Positions 47,605 through 53,037 of a DNA stretch of 53,037 bases are shown here, in pieces. The DNA is taken from the IMG/VR virus record IMGVR_UViG_3300028840_001807, positions 1 through 53,037 of that record; one strand, given 5' to 3'. Both the position numbers and the translations under genes were made by a program. Under the pieces are notes generated by a model, which worked only from the letters and a program-made list of their open reading frames with translations, searched no databases and was not told where the DNA came from. Every line of letters begins with the position of its first letter. The first letter of the stretch is position 1. Source of the DNA: a virus.

Positions 47605-47697
47605 GTGAGCGAGGAATTAGAACGGATCAACGCCGAACTTGATGAAATCAATCGGCGGTTAGAACGATGTAGGGTGAGATGGTATGACAGACGATGA
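47605..47697 (+). CDS. Possible helical micropeptide (30 aa)
   Basis: GTG at 47605 follows CAGGTGATT. A single helix with heptads: EELERINAELDEINRRLERC. Very short; kept because it fills the only gap between two genes and has a ribosome site. Confidence 0.4.
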   Translation: MSEELERINAELDEINRRLERCRVRWYDRR

Positions 47698-47953
47698 GAT
47701 ACTGACATCAGATCTCGGTGGAGAACTCGGAGACATGATTGACCGTTTAAGCGGTCACGACTTCGATTGCACTTGCAGTCATTCATTCGAGTTAGGCCGT
47801 GATACTGACTTCGTTGGATACATACATGACGGCGGTCTGGCAGACAAGGTCGGTGTAAAATACTGGCTATACACTGTCTGTCCAGATTGCGGTTATCAGT
47901 GGGCATGGCACAAGATTGAAGCGATACTGGTAAGGGCCGGGGTCTTGAAGTGA
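47684..47953 (+). CDS. Zinc-binding protein (89 aa)
   Basis: FDCTCSHSFELGRDTDFVGY and TVCPDCGYQWAW. Two CxC/CxxC sites and a Trp-rich strand. ATG at 47684 follows GGGTGAGATGGT. Confidence 0.65.
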   Translation: MTDDEILTSDLGGELGDMIDRLSGHDFDCTCSHSFELGRDTDFVGYIHDGGLADKVGVKYWLYTVCPDCGYQWAWHKIEAILVRAGVLK

Positions 47954-48087
47954 GCGAAAGAACCTGTCCTCTCAAAAAGAGGTCATGTGAACACAATCAC
48001 ATGAACCAATGCACTCTGGATGAAGAACCAGAGTTCGACACACAGAATGGGAAAAAGATTTGCAGGTCATACGCCATTAAGGTGTAA
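47950..48087 (+). CDS. Cys-rich microprotein (45 aa)
   Basis: GTGA start overlaps the previous stop. RTCPLKKRSCEHNHMNQC plus KKICRSY: four cysteines and His. Too short for a family call. Confidence 0.55.
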   Translation: MSERTCPLKKRSCEHNHMNQCTLDEEPEFDTQNGKKICRSYAIKV

Positions 48088-48089
48088 TC

Positions 48090-48377
48090 ATGGAACCACA
48101 TAGACCAGTAGTTACAAACAAAGCAAGGCGTTGGAAATCATATTACCTGTTCAACGGACTGGTCAAGGACTTACAACTTGAGGGACTTCAGGAACAGCAC
48201 ATCATCCGTGTCTGCGTTCATGTGTACAAGCGGATAGCGGAAAGAAAGATGTTCGGCAATCAGTATTCGATTGACAGGGCATGGGACGCTATGAACATTG
48301 CCCTACTGGACAATCTGAAGTGCGACATCAAGTTGATAGAGGCGACGATGAAGGAAATGACAGGAAACTCAGGATGA
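48090..48377 (+). CDS. Hypothetical helical protein (95 aa)
   Basis: Begins 2 nt after the previous stop behind AAGGTGTAATC. Helical throughout: YLFNGLVKDLQLEGLQEQHI, VCVHVYKRIAERKMFG, AWDAMNIALLDNLK. No family recognised. Directly followed by a structured RNA element. Confidence 0.6.
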   Translation: MEPHRPVVTNKARRWKSYYLFNGLVKDLQLEGLQEQHIIRVCVHVYKRIAERKMFGNQYSIDRAWDAMNIALLDNLKCDIKLIEATMKEMTGNSG

Positions 48378-48379
48378 AC

Positions 48380-48480
48380 TCTTCCCCACTGGGATTGACT
48401 TCGGTCAATCCTTCGGAGCGTGGGATTATCTCTCTCCAACCCGAGAACTTCACTTGGCGTTGTTCTCGAACCCACGCTCC
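48380..48480 (+). ncRNA. Structured RNA element with UUCG hairpin
   Basis: GGATTGAC-TTCG-GTCAATCC (48394-48413) is an 8-bp stem with the extra-stable C(UUCG)G loop. Next, GGAGCGTGGG (48415-48424) pairs with CCCACGCTCC (48471-48480), 10 perfect base pairs, enclosing CGAGAAC/GTTCTCG (48441-48447/48461-48467). UUCG reads correctly only on the + strand. No convincing gene in 48378-48500. It may end the upstream transcript, be a regulator, or be a free RNA. Confidence 0.6.
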
Positions 48481-48500
48481 ATTATTTATTTAATGTCTTA

Positions 48501-48638
48501 ATGAGTGCGATAAATAGAGTAAATCTGGTCAGACTGGATATGGACAGAAAAACGATCGTCCATGTTCGACATGGCGTAAATCACTCTTGTTGGTTTCAAT
48601 ACCAACCGCACTCTCCTAATCATAAGGTGAGAGCATGA
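48501..48638 (+). CDS. Hypothetical microprotein (45 aa)
   Basis: ATG 48501 without a good ribosome site. INRVNLVRLDMDRKTIVHVR then HGVNHSCWFQYQ, beta-like. Ends ATGA into the next gene, which supports it. Confidence 0.5.
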   Translation: MSAINRVNLVRLDMDRKTIVHVRHGVNHSCWFQYQPHSPNHKVRA

Positions 48639-48775
48639 GAACAAGACGATTCACAATGGAAGTTACAGATACTCTGAACTTTCAGTTCGGAGGCATAACA
48701 CCAGATGCTATCCAGAACCATATGATGAGTTTAGCACCTGGGATTTATGTGAATGTGATGGAGGTGAATGAATGA
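48635..48775 (+). CDS. Hypothetical microprotein (46 aa)
   Basis: AAGGTGAG precedes the ATG. RRFTMEVTDTLNFQFGGITP is a strand pair, then a helix DAIQNHMMSLAPG and a strand IYVNVMEV: a small ferredoxin-like half. ATGA overlap downstream. Confidence 0.55.
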   Translation: MRTRRFTMEVTDTLNFQFGGITPDAIQNHMMSLAPGIYVNVMEVNE

Positions 48776-49164
48776 CATTGACAGAGCAAGAAGTGCGTGA
48801 ACTGGAAAGCGAACTTGGTGGCTTCATAGGAACGGAACAGTATTACAGGGTTCTACCGTTCAGTCCGATTGTCTGTACCGATGGTGTCCAGTATCTACAA
48901 CTGAAGAGCCAATGCAACTGGCTTCTGGTCGATATAATCTCGTATCAGACAGACCCGAGAATAGCGAGTCAGAAGTTCCAGCTCTGGATACTAAAGGTCG
49001 ATTTGGAAAAGCAGACAGCGGTACTGACAATGCAGAGCGATTCAGACCGCCCGGTTCTGGTCAGGAAGGAATACCAGTTTACAGACTTTCCACTGGCAGA
49101 GATGAAGTTGTATTACATCGATGACGGAACGTACAAGGTCATTCTCTTGCCATCAGAGTATTGA
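48772..49164 (+). CDS. DUF6876-like protein (130 aa)
   Basis: GGFIGTEQYYRVLPFSPIVC then TDGVQYLQL and NWLLVDIISYQ follow the DUF6876 pattern: F.GTE.YYR, yTDGv.yla, WLld.i.s.q. The second half (SQKFQLWILKVDLEKQTAVL) is also as expected. The family occurs in plasmids and phages; function unknown. Confidence 0.65.
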   Translation: MTLTEQEVRELESELGGFIGTEQYYRVLPFSPIVCTDGVQYLQLKSQCNWLLVDIISYQTDPRIASQKFQLWILKVDLEKQTAVLTMQSDSDRPVLVRKEYQFTDFPLAEMKLYYIDDGTYKVILLPSEY

Positions 49165-49173
49165 GGTGAGAAC

Positions 49174-49533
49174 ATGGAACAGGGAGAAAGTCGTGAGATG
49201 ACGAAAGATGAAGCGGTCGCTTATATAGGCAAACAGGCTGTTCAAATCAACGACCTTGAAGGTCAGATTAAATTGCTGGCAGGACACATCGAGAAGGATT
49301 ATCCAGAGTCAATAGTCGATGGCGAGATGGTCGTTGAGACAGCAGTCAAGATAATGAAAGACCAGAAAGACGAAATCAGAAAGTTAAACGAAGGCATGGG
49401 TCAGATGGACATCTACATCCAGAAGTTAGAGAGAAGGGTTACTCAACTTGAGGAAGCCAGTTTGAAGTGTCCAGAGTGTGGCAATGTAATCTATTCAACA
49501 AGCGATCATCATGAGGATTGTTCGAGAGGATAA
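49174..49533 (+). CDS. Coiled-coil protein with zinc ribbon (119 aa)
   Basis: GAGGTGAGA precedes the ATG. Residues 15-95 are coiled coil (AVQINDLEGQIKLLAGHIEK, MGQMDIYIQKLERRVTQLEE). CPECGNVIYSTSDHHEDC ends it with CxxC...HxxxC. Possible DNA or protein adaptor. Confidence 0.65.
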   Translation: MEQGESREMTKDEAVAYIGKQAVQINDLEGQIKLLAGHIEKDYPESIVDGEMVVETAVKIMKDQKDEIRKLNEGMGQMDIYIQKLERRVTQLEEASLKCPECGNVIYSTSDHHEDCSRG

Positions 49534-49537
49534 AGTC

Positions 49538-49981
49538 ATGAAGTCGGAGAAGGATGAGTTCATAGACCACATGACCTACGTCTTTTCAGCACCCATCATC
49601 CAGCATCCTATGTGGCCAATCCCAGACAAGATAAAGGATGAGGCGACATTATATCGACTGGCAGAAGTCCAGACTATCAAAAATAAGATGGCAACTGGGT
49701 GGGAAGTGATGGGGTATCTATCCACTCAATCACTAGTCGGCCCACTCGACCATCATTGGTATCAGATTTATATGTATTTGTTCAGAAAATATATGCCAGA
49801 ACAGGCAAAGATGATTGACATCGAGGAAATAGAACTTGGAATAATGGAACAACAAATGTTGGAGAGAATTCAGCGGTGGATGTTCAAACAGCAGTGGGAT
49901 CACATCAAGGTCAAGAGAAAAGAGTCGGAAGCGGAGAAACAAAAGACTCTTGACATAGTATTCGAGGAAGTGAAAGCATGA
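49538..49981 (+). CDS. Hypothetical helical protein (147 aa)
   Basis: ATG at 49538 follows GAGAGGATAA. YVFSAPIIQHPMWPIPDKIK and HHWYQIYMYLFRKYMPEQAK are Trp/Tyr-rich helices; the C-terminus is charged. No family recognised. Confidence 0.6.
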   Translation: MKSEKDEFIDHMTYVFSAPIIQHPMWPIPDKIKDEATLYRLAEVQTIKNKMATGWEVMGYLSTQSLVGPLDHHWYQIYMYLFRKYMPEQAKMIDIEEIELGIMEQQMLERIQRWMFKQQWDHIKVKRKESEAEKQKTLDIVFEEVKA

Positions 49982-50607
49982 ATGAAACCAAAGAAGGATT
50001 GTCGACCATTATCGTGGTCGGACAGGCGAATGGAAAGTATGTCAACGAGGCTGTGACAAAGGAATTCGAGGGCAAGGTATTGATAACGGCGAGGCCCGAT
50101 GGTGCAGTCATCGTTCATAATCTTTCGGCAGGTGTACGACCCATCTGTTACATAGATGGTGGGGCCGAAGTATCGATAGCGAGGAATGTCATAGACGCAG
50201 AGATTGAAGTGTTCTGCAAAACGGAAAGCGGTGAGAACTTGACACTCTCATTCACTGAGGTCATGGCAATACAGGGAATTCCAGACAAGGAATGTGATAG
50301 TCTTGCTCTGGCAATCCTGAAGTGCGTGTTCGATATGGGTGGGAACTATGGAAGGACGACAATAGCAAGAGTATTGACCGGGTCAGTATCCAAGAAGGTG
50401 CTGACGATCAACGTATCGAAGTTGAGTCATTATGGTGTGGCCAAGAGTCACAACATGAAAGAAGTCCTGACATTGATTGACTGGCTCATCGAGGAGAACT
50501 ACATTGCCTACGCAGAGGACACGGAATTTCCGGTTCTCGTCATCACATCGAAGGGACTCGATATACTGGCAGGTGGAGATGAGCTTCCAGTGGAAGTGAA
50601 GGCGTGA
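49978..50607 (+). CDS. NucS N-domain fused to RQC winged helix (209 aa)
   Basis: Residues 30-75 hold GKVLITARPDGAVIVHNLSA then GVRPICYIDGGAEV, the strand pattern of the NucS/EndoMS N-terminal DNA-binding domain (RPDG...VH...G..P). Residues about 105-205 match the RecQ C-terminal RQC domain: GNYGRTTIARVLTGSVSKKV, LSHYGVAKSHNMKEVLTLID, FPVLVITSKGLDIL. The NucS nuclease domain and RecQ helicase domain are both absent. It should bind branched or ssDNA. Confidence 0.65.
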   Translation: MNETKEGLSTIIVVGQANGKYVNEAVTKEFEGKVLITARPDGAVIVHNLSAGVRPICYIDGGAEVSIARNVIDAEIEVFCKTESGENLTLSFTEVMAIQGIPDKECDSLALAILKCVFDMGGNYGRTTIARVLTGSVSKKVLTINVSKLSHYGVAKSHNMKEVLTLIDWLIEENYIAYAEDTEFPVLVITSKGLDILAGGDELPVEVKA

Positions 50608-51008
50608 TCGACTGCAAGGTGACATTATATCAGCCAGGAACAGAAACGAGGTATCTGCTCGTTCATGGTCTGGTTGATGACCCAGAGGATGCCAGAACGA
50701 TAGGATGTCAGGTCGGCTCACTATTTCTGGCATGGGAAGGTCACGGGGCCTATTACTTCTCCGAAGGAACAGTCCCGACATATCTGGCAGAGAAGTTCAG
50801 GATACAGAACTTCATGCTGGATGCAATCGCACTAGTCCAGTTCGTCAGAACGAGGCTCGGAATTCCATTGATGCTCGGGCCTCATGTCCATGATACCATG
50901 TGGTGTATCTGTCCGATATGCAAGTTGCCATATCAACACAAGAACGCTGAAAGCAGATGTTACTGCTATGGAGTCGGATACCATGAAACTGTACTCTCTG
51001 ATGATTAA
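50604..51008 (+). CDS. Zinc-containing hypothetical protein (134 aa)
   Basis: GTGA start over the previous stop. An alpha/beta N-part (RYLLVHGLVDDPEDARTIGC, SLFLAWEGHGAYYFSEG) leads to WCICPICKLPYQHKN and RCYCYGV. Two or more metal ligands. No family recognised. Confidence 0.6.
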   Translation: MIDCKVTLYQPGTETRYLLVHGLVDDPEDARTIGCQVGSLFLAWEGHGAYYFSEGTVPTYLAEKFRIQNFMLDAIALVQFVRTRLGIPLMLGPHVHDTMWCICPICKLPYQHKNAESRCYCYGVGYHETVLSDD

Positions 51009-51159
51009 CGGTGAGTATTACATCTGGAAAGAGGGAAAGCTCAAGGACAAAGTCAGATTGCTGACAGGAGAGGAGATAAGGCCGATCGTGAGAAAGCTTC
51101 TCAACGAGAAATCAAGGAACGAGATAGGTGATGTATTCACCGTGAGAAGGGTGAGATAG
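50983..51159 (+). CDS. Hypothetical protein (58 aa)
   Basis: ATG at 50983 follows GGAG; ATG 50968 is an alternative. KLYSLMINGEYYIWKEGKLK then a basic helix (EIRPIVRKLLNEKSRNEIGD). No family recognised. Confidence 0.55.
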   Translation: MKLYSLMINGEYYIWKEGKLKDKVRLLTGEEIRPIVRKLLNEKSRNEIGDVFTVRRVR

Positions 51160-51269
51160 TGAGAAAGAAAAGATTTGGATGTTGCCAGTTACCAGATGAT
51201 TATATGCACAACTGGTTGACGGCAATAAGAAGGAGAGATGACAATGGTAGTGAAATGTCCAATTTGTGA
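51159..51269 (+). CDS. Possible microprotein (36 aa)
   Basis: GTG overlaps the previous TAG and follows AAGGGTGAG. RKKRFGCCQLPDDYMHNWLT then basic residues. Overlaps the next gene by 26 nt. Low certainty. Confidence 0.4.
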   Translation: MRKKRFGCCQLPDDYMHNWLTAIRRRDDNGSEMSNL

Positions 51270-51621
51270 GAAAGGCGTAACTGACTATGAGGTATGTCAG
51301 AGGTGTGGTGGCAAAGGATATTTGCTCAACCATTGGAGAACTCGTGATGGCACGATTCTGTCCATTCCAGATATGGACAATAAACACATTCTGAACTGTA
51401 TAAGGATGCTGGAACGGAATGTAGGCAACTTCAGGCTCTATTACGAAATGTCCTATGTAATCAATTTGCCAAGACCGAGAACAGACCATGTACAGGACGC
51501 AATAGATTCTGAACTTGATTACATGGTGAGAATGGACAACCAGACATGGTTGGAACAGTACCACGAGACGTACAAAGAATTGGTCAAAGAGGCCAGAGAC
51601 AGAGGAATTCTCAATGAGTAA
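51244..51621 (+). CDS. Protein with CxxC and CxxCxGxG (125 aa)
   Basis: ATG at 51244 is 9 nt after AAGGAGAG; 51238 is an alternative. VVKCPICEKGVTDYEVCQRC then GGKGYL is a DnaJ-like zinc pair. The rest is helical (NKHILNCIRMLERNVGNFRL). Third gene of this type in the genome. Confidence 0.6.
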   Translation: MVVKCPICEKGVTDYEVCQRCGGKGYLLNHWRTRDGTILSIPDMDNKHILNCIRMLERNVGNFRLYYEMSYVINLPRPRTDHVQDAIDSELDYMVRMDNQTWLEQYHETYKELVKEARDRGILNE

Positions 51622-51826
51622 GACAGACATGATAATCATTCACGACGCATTGTGTTTCGTGATGAAGCCAGAGGTCGAGGAAGCCTTTGACAAGTTCATC
51701 AAACGGAACATGAGAAAGAACCCAGAGGTCTGTGATGAATGGAACAGCGGAAAGAAAGCTGGTGGAGGACATGAACTAATCGGCAGGATAGTCGATATCA
51801 TCAGCGACTTGGGGGAGTCAGAGTGA
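51614..51826 (+). CDS. Hypothetical helical protein (70 aa)
   Basis: ATGA-type overlap with its neighbours. EVEEAFDKFIKRNMRKNPEV then HELIGRIVDIISDLGESE. Helical, no motif. Confidence 0.6.
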   Translation: MSKTDMIIIHDALCFVMKPEVEEAFDKFIKRNMRKNPEVCDEWNSGKKAGGGHELIGRIVDIISDLGESE

Positions 51827-52401
51827 AGCGTGTATTCGAGATGAAGGGCATAATATATTCGGACAACAAGGTTCAGATTAAAGGTCTGATGAAAACCTAC
51901 GGTCTGAAGTGGGTAGGCAGTCAGTTCAATGCAATCTGGAAGTCCGATGACGAAACCATCAAGGCAGAGTTCCAGCGGGATAACGGTGTGACAACCCATG
52001 CGACATTGACGTATTGGGGGCCAGGAGATACAGAGTTCATCGACCAGTTCACGAAGTATCTGTTACATCTTGGAGCTGAAGGTCATGACGAGGATCACAA
52101 TCAACAGAATGCCGATATCGAGAAGCTGATAGACGCGGAGATGAAAACCTGGGACTTGGTTCATAAACCAAACGTAGAGGCCATGAGGAAACCGAGTCAT
52201 GTAGGAATACATCATGGCGCACCTGAAAGTTTCATCGAGGCAGCACTCAGGGACTATGAAAAGAAGCGTCTAATCAAGGTTCAAGAGGTCAGGGAACAGG
52301 TGATGAAAGATCACGGTCTGACCGATAAGAAAGAGGACAAGAAAGAAGCGACAAAAGAGGAAAAGGAACAGATGTCCATCGATGACATACTGGCGTTGTG
52401 A
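51823..52401 (+). CDS. Hypothetical protein (192 aa)
   Basis: GTG over the previous TGA. N-terminal alpha/beta domain (GIIYSDNKVQIKGLMKTYGL, TTHATLTYWGPGDTEFIDQF). Residues 95-150 include MKTWDLVHKPNVEAMRKPSH. The C-terminus is charged coiled coil (KKEDKKEATKEEKEQMSIDD). No family recognised. Confidence 0.6.
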   Translation: MKRVFEMKGIIYSDNKVQIKGLMKTYGLKWVGSQFNAIWKSDDETIKAEFQRDNGVTTHATLTYWGPGDTEFIDQFTKYLLHLGAEGHDEDHNQQNADIEKLIDAEMKTWDLVHKPNVEAMRKPSHVGIHHGAPESFIEAALRDYEKKRLIKVQEVREQVMKDHGLTDKKEDKKEATKEEKEQMSIDDILAL

Positions 52402-52988
52402 TTGCATTGATTGACATAGAAGCGTTGAGGAACAATTCTCTGGCATGGCTTCAACGTGGAGAGGCAGAGCATTACGAACTCAGCAGGGAGGAACGTCGTA
52501 AGGAAATGACATGGTACAACGAACAAGTCCAGAAGTATGACGCAGACATGAAATGGGCGTTATATTGCTATCCGAACAAGACCGAATATCTTGAACGAGC
52601 AATCAAGTTTCTGGAACTCAATGAAGATGATGTCTTATTAGACATTGGGGCCGGTGATGGTCGTCTTTCATTGATGGCCATTCAGCAGTTCAATATCAAA
52701 CAGGCAATCGCAATCGAGTGGTGCGATAAGTGGGTTCAGGCAACCAACGAGTATGTCAGCGAACATGGAGGATTTCCAGAGAATATGACATATAAACAGG
52801 GAACATATCAGGATTTCGAGTTTCCAGAAAGCGTGACCAAATGCGTCTTTCTGGCACATCATAATGGAGAGATTACGAAGTTGAATATCCTAAAGAAGTT
52901 GTCCAGAACGAATTGTACTCTATTCGTTCACAACTTCATGAAACAAGGAGAATTAATCGGAGAGGTGTTGAAGCATGGAAAAAGATAG
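52398..52988 (+). CDS. Class I SAM-dependent methyltransferase (196 aa)
   Basis: GTG over the previous TGA. Motif I is VLLDIGAGDGRLSL; the acidic end of strand 2 is AIAIEWCDKW; strand 4 is CVFLAHHNGE in the position of the catalytic motif. YPNKTEYLERAIKFLELNED before motif I is as in protein or small-molecule methyltransferases. No target-recognition domain and no DPPY motif, so DNA is an unlikely substrate. Confidence 0.7.
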   Translation: MIALIDIEALRNNSLAWLQRGEAEHYELSREERRKEMTWYNEQVQKYDADMKWALYCYPNKTEYLERAIKFLELNEDDVLLDIGAGDGRLSLMAIQQFNIKQAIAIEWCDKWVQATNEYVSEHGGFPENMTYKQGTYQDFEFPESVTKCVFLAHHNGEITKLNILKKLSRTNCTLFVHNFMKQGELIGEVLKHGKR

Positions 52989-53037
52989 GGAAACAGTCAA
53001 GGAGAATGAGTATGCTTACTTGAAGTATGAAGGTCAA
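52975..53037 (+). CDS. 5' part of the zinc-ribbon gene that crosses the join
   Basis: ATG at 52975 starts a frame (MEKDRETVKENEYAYLKYEG) that continues at base 39 on the circle and stops at 410. See the entry at 1-410. Confidence 0.75.
   Translation, partial: MEKDRETVKENEYAYLKYEGQ
53000..53037. repeat. Terminal direct repeat (right copy)
   Basis: Identical to bases 1-38, without a mismatch. Confidence 0.95.

Noticed and set aside
48482-48489. TTATTTAT as a promoter
   Set aside because: A start about 25-30 nt downstream would fall after the ATG at 48501, so it is unlikely to drive that gene.
1-53037. CRISPR arrays or insertion sequences
   Set aside because: No regularly spaced repeats of CRISPR length and no transposase frame or terminal inverted repeats were seen.

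Overview
The window is a complete circular contig of an archaeal tailed virus (Caudoviricetes, siphovirus-like). The last 38 bases repeat the first 38 exactly, and one reading frame runs across the join, giving a unit of about 52,999 bp. Archaeal features visible in the DNA are TATA boxes of the TTTAAATA/TTTATATA type, Shine-Dalgarno sites extended to GGAGGTGAT, two PCNA-type sliding clamps, two tRNA genes interrupted at position 37/38 with bulge-helix-bulge splice motifs, and a C/D-box-like RNA. I cannot name the host. TAG is used as an ordinary stop, and Arg codons are mostly AGA/AGG.

The genome has two arms. Genes on the + strand run from 42654 through the join to 17034. Genes on the - strand run from 42345 down to 17110. 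The arms diverge from an AT-rich control region (42346-42653) with promoters on both sides and iteron-like TATTCG repeats. They converge at 17035-17109.

The - arm is the virion module. In transcription order it holds small Cys-rich proteins, TerS-like, TerL, portal, a 994-residue multidomain capsid-maturation protein with an embedded DNA adenine methylase, an acidic scaffold-like protein and the HK97-fold major capsid protein. A cassette of tail-fibre or adhesin genes follows, including a 945-residue fibre. After it come connector, neck and tail-completion proteins, a tail tube candidate, a tail assembly chaperone with a -1 frameshift site (A AAA AAC), a short tape measure, distal tail and hub-like genes.

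The + arm is the replication, repair and host-interaction module. It holds a Sak4/RecA-like ATPase, a DUF932-like protein, an MCM-like AAA+ ATPase, a Toprim protein, two different PCNA homologues, a PD-(D/E)XK (Hjc-like) nuclease, a radical SAM protein of the spore-photoproduct-lyase type, an ADP-ribosyltransferase-fold protein, a NucS-N + RQC fusion, a SAM methyltransferase and dozens of very small proteins, of which roughly a third of all genes carry CxxC zinc motifs. I see no DNA polymerase, integrase or recognisable lysis enzyme.

The most unusual segment is an RNA island at 10224-10808. It holds an intron-containing tRNA-Lys(UUU), an intron-containing initiator tRNA-Met whose intron resembles a C/D guide RNA, a 158-nt hairpin RNA closed by a 14-bp stem, and a C/D-box-like RNA closed by an 8-bp stem. 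Other structured RNA candidates lie at 48380-48480 (UUCG tetraloop hairpin plus a nested stem), at 22204-22333 (- strand leader) and in several operon leaders that share a UUAAAAU loop.
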